Shown here: positions 16,802 to 26,581 of the stretch, one piece after another
How the letters are laid out: every line of letters starts with the position of its first letter
How positions within the stretch are numbered: the first letter of the stretch is position 1
DNA from: Planctomycetia bacterium
Lineage (GTDB): Bacteria; Planctomycetota; Brocadiia; Brocadiales; Brocadiaceae
Reading direction: 5' to 3'
DNA length: 64,000 nt
Assembly: GCA_015075005.1 (NCBI GenBank)
Contig: JABTVC010000003.1
Span: 1 to 64,000 of the forward strand
Position numbers and translations under genes: made by a program
Notes under the pieces: model-generated
Told to the model about the DNA's origin: nothing
The model's database searches: none
What the model saw: only the letters and a program-made list of their open reading frames with translations

Positions 16802-17247
16802 AACATCTCGACGTCGCTGCAATCAAAGATGGGTCAGTGATTGATCACATAGACAGCAAAAGCACCCTGAAGGTTGCCGAAATTTTAAATATCCAGAACG
16901 AGGAGCAGGTCGTCCTTGTGGGTGTGAATTTAACAAGTAAACTTTTAGGGAAAAAAGGCATTATTAAAATCGAAGGAAAAATTATTGATCAAAAAGAAGT
17001 CAACAAAATTGCCCTTATTGCCCCAAATGCAACGGTTAATATTATTGAGGATTACGAAGTTGTTAAGAAATTCCATATTGTAGTTCCGGAAATTATTGAA
17101 GGTGTCGTTAAGTGCTTCAATCCTAATTGCATAAGCAATTATAATAATGTAAAAACCCGGCAGCATGTAGTGAGTAAAAACCCCATAAAATTACAATGCC
17201 ACTTTTGTGAACGTATTATGAGTGCAAAGGATATTGTATTGATTTGA
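16798..17247 (+). CDS. pyrI: aspartate carbamoyltransferase regulatory subunit
   Basis: The 149-aa regulatory chain binds nucleotides in its N-terminal domain (DHIDSKSTLKVAEIL) and zinc in its C-terminal domain (CFNPNCIS near 102-109 and CHFCE near 138-142). Length and domain order match PyrI. It overlaps pyrB by four bases. Feedback by CTP/UTP and activation by ATP are the known roles of the family. Confidence 0.95.
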   Translation: MKHLDVAAIKDGSVIDHIDSKSTLKVAEILNIQNEEQVVLVGVNLTSKLLGKKGIIKIEGKIIDQKEVNKIALIAPNATVNIIEDYEVVKKFHIVVPEIIEGVVKCFNPNCISNYNNVKTRQHVVSKNPIKLQCHFCERIMSAKDIVLI

Positions 17248-17601
17248 TTTTTTGGGTAGAAACTAAAATAGCCTTCCCTATCCAACTCAACCCAATACCC
17301 CGAATTCTTGCGCTCAATCTGTTGGATACGGCAGGCTATTCTTCAAACTTCCGCATACCCTTCCATTTTTTTTCTTATTCTGTAAGATTTTCAAAGAGAC
17401 ATATGGAGTTGGGGGCGGTCGTTACTTTGTATGTCACAACAGGTGTCTTAGCGTATTTATTAGCATTGCACCTTTAGGGAACGTTTAACCCCATTAACAC
17501 TCCCCCAACTCCGATGCTATTATATCACGAAAAATGATTTTTGCAAATGAGTTGGAACAAACAGCGCCTATTTCATTTTTCGGGATAAATAAAAAAATCA
17601 C
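17248..17601. other. intergenic, no gene supported
   Basis: The stretch between pyrI and the panC remnant has only weak open frames without recognisable content. The last 50 bases may hold the scrambled 5' end of panC. Confidence 0.5.
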
Positions 17602-18390
17602 TTGTCCAACGAATATGGATTATTGTACTATTTTAACGTATCAGACGTATTAAAAGGACATTTAGGCCTGATAAGGCAGGCAAGGAAAGAAAATGATGCC
17701 GTGGTGGTGAGCATCTTTGTAAATCCCTTACAATTTGGAAGGAATGAAGATTTCAAGCACTATCCAAGGACGTTTGATAACGACCATAAACTCATTTCCC
17801 AGGAGGGGGTAGATATCGTATTCAAGCCGGACGCGTCGGAAATGTATCCGGGTGGATTTTGCACATCGGTCATCCTTGAACACCTTGAAGATAAGCTATG
17901 TGGTAAATCGCGTCCTGGACATTTTCGGGGCGTTGCTGTGGTTGTGCTAAAATTACTCAATCTCATAAAACCCGATATTGTCTATTTCGGTCAAAAAGAC
18001 TTCCAGCAAACCGTTGTTATCAAAAGAATGGTTTCGGATTTATATGTGGTTGTTATTATAAAGGTACTTTAGAAAATAAGGGTTCATGATGGGTTTGCCC
18101 TGAGCTCCCGAAATGCCTATCTTAACGAAACAGAAAAGAAAGATGCCCTTTGTCTATACAAGGCACTGACAAAGGCACAGGCCATGGTAAATACCGGTAT
18201 CAAAAATACAGAAGAAATTGTGCAGGAAATGGGAAAAATTGTTTCTCATTACAAGTCAGTCATGATTGATTATATTTCCGTGGTTGATCCTGAAACCCTT
18301 GAGTCGGTGCCAAAGGTACGAAGCGGTGATGTTGCTCTTCTGGCAGTCAGGTTTGGTAAGACACGACTCATTGACAATGTAATTCTAATG
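17602..18390 (+). pseudogene. panC: pantothenate synthetase, broken
   Basis: Homology to PanC is clear: [56 protein letters not shown] and YFGQKDFQQ. After MVSDLYVVV the frame is lost near 18070. The protein continues in another frame as VHDGFALSSRNAYLNETE and IDYISVVDPETLE, to TRLIDNVIL. The N-terminus with the HIGH-like motif is not recognisable in frame, and the normal stop is missing. Either the gene is dead or a sequencing error adds to real damage. A methyltransferase gene follows directly. Confidence 0.85.
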
Positions 18391-18470
18391 ATGTTATTTA
18401 CCGCCTTTTTTATTCATTATACATTTAACATGAATCCTTTGGCTAATTGGCTTCATATTGTTTATGATTT

Positions 18471-19715
18471 ATGAGTAACTTGTTTTATCAGATACCTGAA
18501 ATCTCGAATACTCTATTTTGCAGTGATGTTAAATTACTGCCTTCTGTTGATGAATTATTTGAATTGGAGCTGGCTAATTTAGAATATCAAATTTTGGATA
18601 AAGATGACCTAATAGAACGGAGTGCTTTTTTCCAATCTGTAAACGGAAATTTAACTAAACACTTTAGACTTTATTCTGGGCATACACAAGCACTTTCAGA
18701 AAACCGTTCTGCGCAAACAAAGAATTACTTTGAAAATGGGCAATTTTCAACTGGCTATGCCACGCATGGTCTCTTCCCATATCGTGGAAAATTCCATCCG
18801 CAACTAATTAAAGGATTGCTAAATATAATTGGTATTAAAAAAAACGATGTCGTACTCGATCCAATGTGTGGCAGTGGGACGACAAATATTGAAGCTGCCT
18901 TGATGGGTATTAATTCTTATGCTGTTGATCAAAGTCCATTTTGTCAATTAATGGTAAAGGCTAAATTTGAAGCATTGACCGTTGATATTGACTTATTGAA
19001 AGGACTTTCTCTGCAAGCTGAAAAACTATATAATTTTTTTGATGTTAAAAATGTATCGGCACAACTGGAAAAAATTAAAGCTCCTGAAAAATTGAAAGTT
19101 TATTACTTGGCATTATTGGCATTTTTGGATGCTATGGGCTATTCACTCCGTGTTACCAAATCTAATCACAAACAATTATTTCAAAAAGTATTGGGTAGAT
19201 ATCAAAATACTGTACTTGATTTTCTAAGTAATCCCTATTACAAAAAAGACCCACTTGGATCTATAAGAATTTTATCCGATTCAAATGCCTTGAAACTGGA
19301 ATTAAACAGCGAATCGGTTGATGGTGTTATCACCTCACCACCGTATTCATTTGCCATTGATTATGTGAAAAACGATGAAGCACAATTACAATACCTTGGA
19401 TATGATACCGAGACAATTAAATCCAACATGATTGGATTAGTGGGGAAAAATAAAACAGTGCGGCTAAATAACTATTTTCGCGATATGGGAACCGTTTGTT
19501 CTGAAGTTTCACGGGTATTGAAAAAAGGGAAATTTTTTATAATGATCATTGGCTCAAATACAAATCAAACGGGTGGTATTCGGTTGGAAAACAAGATTAT
19601 AGATTCTTGCCAGAAATATGGACTAACGCTGGTTAAAAGTATATTAAAATCCATCAAGGGAATGCGAAACACAATGAAAGAGGAATATATTTTGTTTTTT
19701 GAGAAGACTGTTTAA
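18471..19715 (+). CDS. site-specific DNA methyltransferase, TSPPY type (probably N4-cytosine)
   Basis: The 414-aa enzyme has the SAM motif DPMCGSGTTNIEAAL near 124-138 and the catalytic TSPPY near 286-290, in the order I then IV. TSPPY is usual for N4-cytosine methylases but also occurs in some others. The region between is likely target recognition. It begins right after the panC remnant and is followed by a wrecked endonuclease, so it appears to be the surviving half of a restriction-modification system. Confidence 0.82.
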   Translation: MSNLFYQIPEISNTLFCSDVKLLPSVDELFELELANLEYQILDKDDLIERSAFFQSVNGNLTKHFRLYSGHTQALSENRSAQTKNYFENGQFSTGYATHGLFPYRGKFHPQLIKGLLNIIGIKKNDVVLDPMCGSGTTNIEAALMGINSYAVDQSPFCQLMVKAKFEALTVDIDLLKGLSLQAEKLYNFFDVKNVSAQLEKIKAPEKLKVYYLALLAFLDAMGYSLRVTKSNHKQLFQKVLGRYQNTVLDFLSNPYYKKDPLGSIRILSDSNALKLELNSESVDGVITSPPYSFAIDYVKNDEAQLQYLGYDTETIKSNMIGLVGKNKTVRLNNYFRDMGTVCSEVSRVLKKGKFFIMIIGSNTNQTGGIRLENKIIDSCQKYGLTLVKSILKSIKGMRNTMKEEYILFFEKTV

Positions 19716-19725
19716 ACGAGCGTAT

Positions 19726-20660
19726 TATGAAATCAGTTAATGAAAAATATCAAACCGTTATTGGAAAAAATACCTTCTATTTCTTTAACCCAGTTTTGAA
19801 AGAAAATATGAAGGCTATTTAAACTCCATCAAAGAAATACTGTTTGTGTTGAAAAACGAAATTGAAAACGAAGGTCTTAAAAAAGTCCAGCTTGAGCGTC
19901 TTATCGGTGAGAAGAAAATGGTTTGAAGCGCTACTGCTTTGACAGGTTTTCAAATGAATACCTCAAACGATTAACAACAGTTATCCGTGTGGTTAATAAT
20001 CCAGAGCTCTCAAAGGCTTGTTTCTAAAGATAAGTGGTGTGAAGATGGGCCAATAGAAACAATCAAAGAATGGTCAGACGGAAGAATTCAAAAATGCTTT
20101 ACAAATGAATATTTCCGAGGAATCGTCATCAACATCTTCTTTGAAGGTCAACCATCCCGTTTTTATCAAATACCATCCTCTTTTGAGTTAAAAAAACTCA
20201 GCATTTCAAAATTAAAATTTGATGTTCCTTCAATGATAGACACTAATCAGATATAAAGAGAAGGGATCATATTCTGGTATGAAGGAAAACAATCCAGAAA
20301 CTTTGATAGAAACTCTATTAGATAATTTGAATATCCCTTTTGAAAAAGGTGATTTGAGCGAACTTATTGAAAATGCCCTGCAACCAAACGGACAATGGAT
20401 TTTATTATACCCAAAAAAATCCAAGAATCATAATTGAGCTCATTTTAGTCACAACCTCTTCCGGGCAAGGCGATAAATCCAAAGCCGAAATATCAATTGA
20501 TTTGCTCATCAAGGGACATTATCCCAAAGCACAGTTTATTGGATTTATAGATGGAATAGGATGGTATGTTCGCAAAGGTGATTTAAAAAGAATGGTAGCA
20601 GCATACGAAGATGTCTTTACTTTCTACAAAGAAGAGCTGAAAAGGTTTGAAAGACTTTAA
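19726..20660 (+). pseudogene. type II restriction endonuclease, fragmented
   Basis: Pieces in several frames read as one protein: MKSVNEKYQTVIGKNTFYFF, YEGYLNSIKEILFVLKNEIE, FSNEYLKRLTTVIRVVNN, SKDKWCEDGPIETIKEWSDG, and finally ELILVTTSSGQGDKSKAEIS, YPKAQFIGFIDGIGW and DLKRMVAAYEDVFTF. The last block looks like a PD-(D/E)XK nuclease core. At least four frameshifts or stops separate the parts. Position after the TSPPY methyltransferase supports a former restriction partner. I cannot name the specificity. Confidence 0.65.
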
Positions 20661-21208
20661 TTGATACTTTACAAAATAATGAAACTTGGAATGATTTTGA
20701 TCAGGCAGTCAACCAACATGTGGAAACGTTAAATTTCTTTAAATTAGAACAGTTTAGACCATTATTATTAGCAATATTAAAAGTTCAAAGACAAAAAGTA
20801 AAAAGGCGCTTAAGTTGATAGTATATCATGGCTTGTCCGTAATTTAATTACTAGTTCTTTGGGTGGTGGAACGCATAGAAAAGAATACATAAATAAAGCT
20901 AAAAGGTTTTAATGAGGAGATTAAAACGCCAAAGGATTAAAAGAAGATTTAAAAAACTAATCCCAGACGATGTTGAATTCAAAAATAGAAGAATAGGCAA
21001 TCTAACTCTTATGCCAAATAAGTTAAATTCCAGCAGCAGGCAATGAACCATTTCCTCAAAGAAATTTGTTTTATGGGTTCATATCTTTGGATTACAAAAA
21101 TGATAGCTGACAATTATGATGACTGACGCCTGACAACATAAGAGATAGGCAAGAAAAGTTAGCAAATATAGCCGTACAAACATGGAATCTTAATTTTGAT
21201 AGTCAATA
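20661..21208 (+). pseudogene. remnant of a DUF262/DUF1524 (GmrSD-like) protein
   Basis: Short reading pieces suggest the C-terminal half of a GmrSD-type protein: FFKLEQFRPLLLAILKVQRQ, SWLVRNLI with SLGGG, LIPDDVEFKNRRIGNLTLMP followed by NKLNSSS, and REKLANIAVQTWNLNF. RIGNLTLMPNKLNSS is close to the HNH-linked motif of DUF1524. The family acts in type IV restriction or phosphorothioate defence. No intact frame remains. Confidence 0.55.
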
Positions 21209-21211
21209 ATT

Positions 21212-22195
21212 ATGAAAAAATATCTTAACAATATTATACAAGGCGATTGTCTTGATTTATTAAAAGAAATTCCAGACAATTCTATTGACATTACCTTTGC
21301 AGATCCACCTTTTAATCTAAAAAAGAAATACAATGGATACAAGGATAGTCTTGAGTTTCAGGATTACTTGAAGTGGTGTGAAAATTGGATTGCTGAAATG
21401 GTCAGGGTTACAAAACCAACGGGTTCCATTTTTGTTCATAATATTCCTAAATGGCTAACATATTATGCCGCTTTTCTCAATAAATTAGCAGACTTTAAGC
21501 ATTGGATTTCGTGGGATGCACCTTCGGGACCTATGGGGAAAACACTTCAGCCATCTCACTACGGAATTCTGTATTATGCAAAAGATGTAAGTCAAAATAA
21601 ATTTTATGAAATTCGTTATTCGCATAAACGTTGTAGAAGATGCTGTTATTTATCAAAAGACTATGGCGGGAAAAAGGCTGGACTTCACCCTTTTGGACCG
21701 CTTGTTTCTGATGTTTGGACAGATATTCATAGAATAAAGCATAATAAATACAGAGACGAACATCCCTGTCAACTTCCGATTCATTTGTTAGAACGAATTA
21801 TTTTGATGTCAACTGACGAGGGCGACATCGTGTTTGATCCTTTCGTTGGAACTGGAACAACAGTAATTGCAGCGAAACGTTTAGGAAGGCGGTATATTGG
21901 CTTCGATATAGATGGAAAATATGTTAAAAATGCGCAATTTAAATTATTAAGAGAAAATTCAAACTCAAAAATTGGGAATATTTGGGTAAGCTGGTTTTTA
22001 GATGGATTAACAACAATCAGGGACAAAGATTGGGAAGAACTCTCTCAAAATTACTTTATACCAGAACCCCGTAATAAGATTGATCATACAGCAATAAAAT
22101 TTATAAGAACAAAAGAAATTGGTTTAAAAAATAAAAACACGTCGAACAAGAAAGATGAAATTATGACAAAAAGGGAAAGGTTACTTTTAAGATAA
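21212..22195 (+). CDS. DNA methyltransferase, beta class (DPPF motif)
   Basis: The 327-aa enzyme has the catalytic DPPF at about 30-33 (ITFADPPFNLKKKY) and the SAM-binding FDPFVGTGTTVIAAKRLG near 209-226, in the order IV then I, which defines the beta class. HPCQLPIHLLERII is the usual link before motif I. It methylates adenine N6 or cytosine N4; the target is unknown. No intact endonuclease lies beside it, so it may act alone or be left over from a lost system. GAYxG-like context of the neighbours is degraded. Confidence 0.82.
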   Translation: MKKYLNNIIQGDCLDLLKEIPDNSIDITFADPPFNLKKKYNGYKDSLEFQDYLKWCENWIAEMVRVTKPTGSIFVHNIPKWLTYYAAFLNKLADFKHWISWDAPSGPMGKTLQPSHYGILYYAKDVSQNKFYEIRYSHKRCRRCCYLSKDYGGKKAGLHPFGPLVSDVWTDIHRIKHNKYRDEHPCQLPIHLLERIILMSTDEGDIVFDPFVGTGTTVIAAKRLGRRYIGFDIDGKYVKNAQFKLLRENSNSKIGNIWVSWFLDGLTTIRDKDWEELSQNYFIPEPRNKIDHTAIKFIRTKEIGLKNKNTSNKKDEIMTKRERLLLR

Positions 22196-22256
22196 ACTCT
22201 GTTTATTTGGTTGTGTACACATTTAGATTATTCATACTATTAGGAAAATTATTATA

Positions 22257-23381
22257 ATGACCAAAGAATTTGATTGCCGCTTTTTTGCCTCAGAGAAACC
22301 CTGCCGATTCATACTCGATTGTCCCATTGATAATACGTGTCCAAAATATCAATCAATGGTGATACGGATATTGATTTTTAAATTGGCCGCCATTGGGGAT
22401 GTGCTGAGGACTACCCCGATCCTGCCTGTTCTGAAGGAGAAATATCCGCAGTCCTATATTACGTGGATCACCGATACATCTTCCTTGTCCGTTTTAGAGG
22501 AAAACCCTCACATCGATTGCCTATTGACAGCAAATTACGAAAATGCCTTACGGCTTCAAGTTGAAAAATTTGACGTGTTAATCTGCCTGGATAAGGATAC
22601 CGTGGCTTCCAGCCTTGCATCCCTGGTGCAGGCAGATCAGAAACTGGGATTTGCCCTTTCGGAAAAAGGACACCTTTACCCCCTGAACAAAGAGGCTTAC
22701 TACATGTTTCGGCTGGGCGTTTCTGATGAACTCAAGTTTCGGCAAAATAAGAAAACCTATCAGCAACTCATCTTTGATGCCCTTGGATTAGGAGAAAAGT
22801 ATGGCGAATATGTTATCAATCTTCGACAGGAGTACGCCGCCTATGGTGAGCAGTTGATGAAACAGTGGGGGATTCATAATGGCAGAATGGTGATCGGTTT
22901 GAATACGGGTGCCGGGAAAAGGTTTGCGACAAAACGATGGGAAATTGGGGGGTTTGTTGAACTTGCAGATCGTTTGTCAACAGACCTGAAGGCACAGGTG
23001 GTGCTCCTGGGCGGACCTGAAGAAATTGAAAGGAATAAGGAAATTGCCTCCCGGACAAAGGCGCAAGTAATAGACAGTGGGTGCCATCACAGTCTGAAGG
23101 AATTTATGGGATTAATAAATCAATGCCATCTGGTTGTTACGGGTGACACCCTTGCCCTGCACCTTGCCATTGCTTTGAAAAAAAGGGTTATTACCTTTTT
23201 TGGTTCTACGTGTCATCAGGAAATTGATCTGTATGGGAGGGGTAAAAAGTTAATAGCCGATGTGCACTGCGCGCCGTGTTATCGGGGAAATTGCGATACG
23301 ATGATTTGTATGAAAAGCATAAGCCCCAATGATGTGTTTCATGCTTGCAATGAGGTATTAAATACAACCAACTTCCTCTAA
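22257..23381 (+). CDS. glycosyltransferase family 9 (heptosyltransferase-like) with N-terminal cysteine cluster
   Basis: The enzyme should transfer a heptose or related sugar in LPS core or another glycan. The GT9 body starts at about 37 with RILIFKLAAIGDVLRTTPIL, has GLNTGAGKRFATKRWEI near 219, VVLLGGPEEIE near 247, and VVTGDTLALHLAIALKKRVI with FFGST in the C-terminal half. The first 35 residues carry CRFF, CRFILDC and CPKY, a four-Cys cluster that could bind a metal. Length 374 aa fits with this extension. It converges with nuoN. Confidence 0.85.
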   Translation: MTKEFDCRFFASEKPCRFILDCPIDNTCPKYQSMVIRILIFKLAAIGDVLRTTPILPVLKEKYPQSYITWITDTSSLSVLEENPHIDCLLTANYENALRLQVEKFDVLICLDKDTVASSLASLVQADQKLGFALSEKGHLYPLNKEAYYMFRLGVSDELKFRQNKKTYQQLIFDALGLGEKYGEYVINLRQEYAAYGEQLMKQWGIHNGRMVIGLNTGAGKRFATKRWEIGGFVELADRLSTDLKAQVVLLGGPEEIERNKEIASRTKAQVIDSGCHHSLKEFMGLINQCHLVVTGDTLALHLAIALKKRVITFFGSTCHQEIDLYGRGKKLIADVHCAPCYRGNCDTMICMKSISPNDVFHACNEVLNTTNFL

Positions 23382-23486
23382 ATAGAGTTCTCGCTCCATT
23401 ACTGAATTATGTTCAGCATAAGCATCTCATCTCACGACGACACCCTGTCTTTCTGCAAAAACGAAAGAAATCTTTCTCTGTATGGA

Positions 23487-24950
23487 TTATTTCAATATGA
23501 GGATAGATTGTTGGGCAATTTCCATGACTTTGGCAGGAAAGATGCCCAAATGGAGTGTACCAATCACAGAAATGACAATGGCAGCAACAATGAGAGGAGA
23601 AATGGTGAGCGGGGTAAATTCTCTGGTGGGTTCCTTCATATACATGATTACCGTTATTCTCAGATAGTAGTACACAGAAATGACGCTGTTTATCACACCA
23701 ATAACTGCCAGTCCGACATAACCTGATTTAATAGCGGCGCTAAAGATATAAAATTTTCCCACAAAACCTGCCATCGGTGGAACGCCTGCCATGGAAAACA
23801 TAAAGAGCGTCATCGCTATAGCGAGAAGCGGATGCTTAAAACCCAACCCTGCATAGTCATTGATTTGTATGAATTCATCATCTTTATGGCTTAACACGAT
23901 GACAATGGCGAATGCCCCAATATTCATAAAGATATACGCCAGGAGATAGAATAATGTGCCCGATATACCCATGTTATTTGCTGAAACCAGGGCAATAAGG
24001 AGATAACCGGCATGAGCGATGCTGGAATATGCCAGCATGCGTTTAATGTTCGTCTGGGCGATAGCCACGACGTTGCCCAGGGTCATTGTCATTACGGCAA
24101 GGACGAATATAATCTTTTGCCATTCGTAGTGGGTCGATCCAAAGGCGGTCATAAAGATACGCAAAAAGGCTGCAAATCCCGCAGCCTTAGGCCCTACCGA
24201 CATAAAGGCCGTTATGGCAGTGGGTGCACCTTCGTAGACATCGGGCACCCATGCGTGGAATGGCACAGAAGCAACCTTGAATCCGAGTCCAATGATTATA
24301 AGCCCCATTCCCATGAGTAACAAGGGGTCTGAGATGCCTCCCTTACTTGCAATAAAACTGGCGATTTGTTTGAGGTGTATCGTGCCTGTTGAACCGTAAA
24401 TAACGGCAATACCATACAGCAAAAAACCCGTGGAAAATGCACCAAGTAAGAAATATTTTAAGGACGCCTCGTTTGAGATGAGTTTTGAGCGCTTGAATCC
24501 CGTTAGGATGTAAATACTGATAGACATGACTTCCAGACCGACGTAAATGTTTAATAAATCGGCACCGGATGCCATAAGCATCATCCCTATCGTTGAAAAC
24601 ATGAGGAGTGCATAATATTCGCCGTGATTGATTTCCTCGCGCTTGATGTAGCTGTGTGAGATCAGGATCGTGAGCCCTGTACAGAGGAGGAAGATAAAGT
24701 TAAAAAATAAGGAATAATTATCAATGGTAAAGGTCTCATGGAAAGAGAACAGCGTTGTTCCGGTAGAATTTCTGACCGAGATGCCTGCGATAACGATCCC
24801 TATGAGTGATACATAGGCAAGGAGGTTCTTCTCGCGAAATTTTCTGGAAGACAAGACATCAATTAAGAGTACGATCATGCCAAAACCTGCCAGGATCAGG
24901 ATTGGTAAGATACTCAGGATATTAAAAGTCATTATCGAAACGTTTGTCAT
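23487..24950 (-). CDS. nuoN: NADH-quinone oxidoreductase subunit N
   Basis: An antiporter-like membrane subunit of complex I (487 aa, about 14 membrane helices). It shows GLEVMSISIYILTGF, FKVASVPFHAWVPDVYEGAP with conserved Lys and His residues, MLAYSSIAHAGY and MAGVPPMAGFVGKF. It is the last gene of the nuo operon and helps couple quinone reduction to ion pumping. Confidence 0.96.
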   Translation of the reverse strand: MTNVSIMTFNILSILPILILAGFGMIVLLIDVLSSRKFREKNLLAYVSLIGIVIAGISVRNSTGTTLFSFHETFTIDNYSLFFNFIFLLCTGLTILISHSYIKREEINHGEYYALLMFSTIGMMLMASGADLLNIYVGLEVMSISIYILTGFKRSKLISNEASLKYFLLGAFSTGFLLYGIAVIYGSTGTIHLKQIASFIASKGGISDPLLLMGMGLIIIGLGFKVASVPFHAWVPDVYEGAPTAITAFMSVGPKAAGFAAFLRIFMTAFGSTHYEWQKIIFVLAVMTMTLGNVVAIAQTNIKRMLAYSSIAHAGYLLIALVSANNMGISGTLFYLLAYIFMNIGAFAIVIVLSHKDDEFIQINDYAGLGFKHPLLAIAMTLFMFSMAGVPPMAGFVGKFYIFSAAIKSGYVGLAVIGVINSVISVYYYLRITVIMYMKEPTREFTPLTISPLIVAAIVISVIGTLHLGIFPAKVMEIAQQSILILK

Positions 24951-24963
24951 ATTTGAAGACCTT

Positions 24964-26519
24964 TTACCACTCTGTTTTGGTTTCAGGAACTATATCAATC
25001 AATGGTGTTATAGTGTTATTTTGCTTTTGAACGTTGGATACGATATTCGCCTTTTCCCCTACCTGTGTTAAGAGGTGATTTACTGAGGCATCCATCTTTC
25101 TCAGGAACGAGTTGGGACAGATACCTATCCAGAAGATGAGCAGTATAATGGGAATCAGGATTGCAAATTCCCGTTTATTCATATCTTGCAATGTCTTGTT
25201 CTCTTCATGAGTTATTTCATGAAACATGACCCTCTGAAACATCCAGAGCATGTATACGGCAGCAAGGATAATGCCTGATGTTGCAATGGATGCATACAGA
25301 ATGCGTGACTTAAACGTACCTACGAGAATGAGAATTCCCCTACAAAGCCATTCAATCCTGGAGTCCAATAGAGGATAGGGGTAACGATCATAAAGAAGAT
25401 GGCAAAAACAGGCATCTGTTTGGTGAGACCTCAAATCAGCTATCATTCTCGTGTGTCTTCTGTCATAGAGCATTCCGACTATAAGGAAGAGCGCCCTGTG
25501 CTGAGACCATGATTAATCATTTGGGTAATGCCACCCTCGATACCTTGAATATTAAAGGCAAAGATGCCCAGCATGACAAAGCCTAAATGGCTCACGCTGG
25601 AATAGGCAACGAGTTTTTTCATGTCGTCCTGCACCATGGCAACTAATGCCCCATAAATAATACCTACAATTGCCATCCAGGAAATCACAGGGATGAAGGC
25701 ATGGCTTGCCTCAGGGAACATGGGTAGACAGAACCGCACAAATCCGTATGTCCCCATTTTCAAAAGCACACCAGCCAGGATCACACTCCCTGCTGTCGGT
25801 GCTTCTACGTGTGCATCCGGCAGCCATGTATGAAAGGGAAACATGGGAACCTTGATGGCAAATGCAAATGCAAACGCCAGAAACAGCCAGAATTGAACGG
25901 CAAAAGACAGATCAAGCCGGTAAAATTCCAAGAGATTAAAGGTATATTCTCCGGTTGCCTTGTGATTGAGAAAATACAAGGCGATAATGGCCAGGAGCAT
26001 GAACACGCTGCCCGCCATAGTATAAATGAAGAATTTTACCGCTGCGTAAATCCTCCGTGGCCCACCCCAGATACCGATGAGAAGATACATCGGTATCAGC
26101 ATGAGTTCCCAGAATACATAAAACAAAAACAGATCCAATGATATGAAGACGCCAATCATGCCCGTTTCAAGCACGAGCATGGCAATCATGTATTCCTTTA
26201 CGTGCCTGACAATATGCCAGGATGCAAGGATGGAAATAGGGGTAATAAAGGTTGTTAAAAGTATGAGAAAAAGGCTTATTCCGTCTATTCCGACGTGGTA
26301 ATGGATTCCAAAGGAAGGTATCCACTGCAGTTTTTCGACAAACTGCATCTCATAAGTATGCGCATCAAAGGTAACGTATAATGGCAGGGAAATAAAAAAT
26401 ACCACGATCGAAACTAACAGGGCTGTGACCCTGATCAGTTCGCTCCTTTTTGAATCTATCGAAAGAATAAAGAGTGCCCCAATGATGGGCAGAAAGGTGA
26501 TTAATGTAAGAATAGGCAT
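24964..26519 (-). pseudogene. nuoM: NADH-quinone oxidoreductase subunit M, frameshifted
   Basis: The first 340 residues are normal ([54 protein letters not shown]). After GLSTG the frame is lost near 25492 because GGGG appears as GGG. In the next 160 bases at least four more one-base changes occur (in GATTTGAGG, ACCCCTATCC, CTCCAGG, GAATTCTC). The C-terminus resumes with LILVGTFKSRILYA and ends at 24964. With these corrected the protein would be complete, about 515 aa. Since all neighbours of this essential operon are intact I suspect consensus errors rather than a dead gene. Confidence 0.88.
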
Positions 26520-26581
26520 AGAGATCCGGTTATTTCAAAATTACAGCTGCGGATAATATGAATATCATGGCTAAACACATT

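Noticed and set aside
17244..17477. 77-aa open frame after pyrI
   Set aside because: No ribosome site or domain; composition unlike neighbouring proteins.
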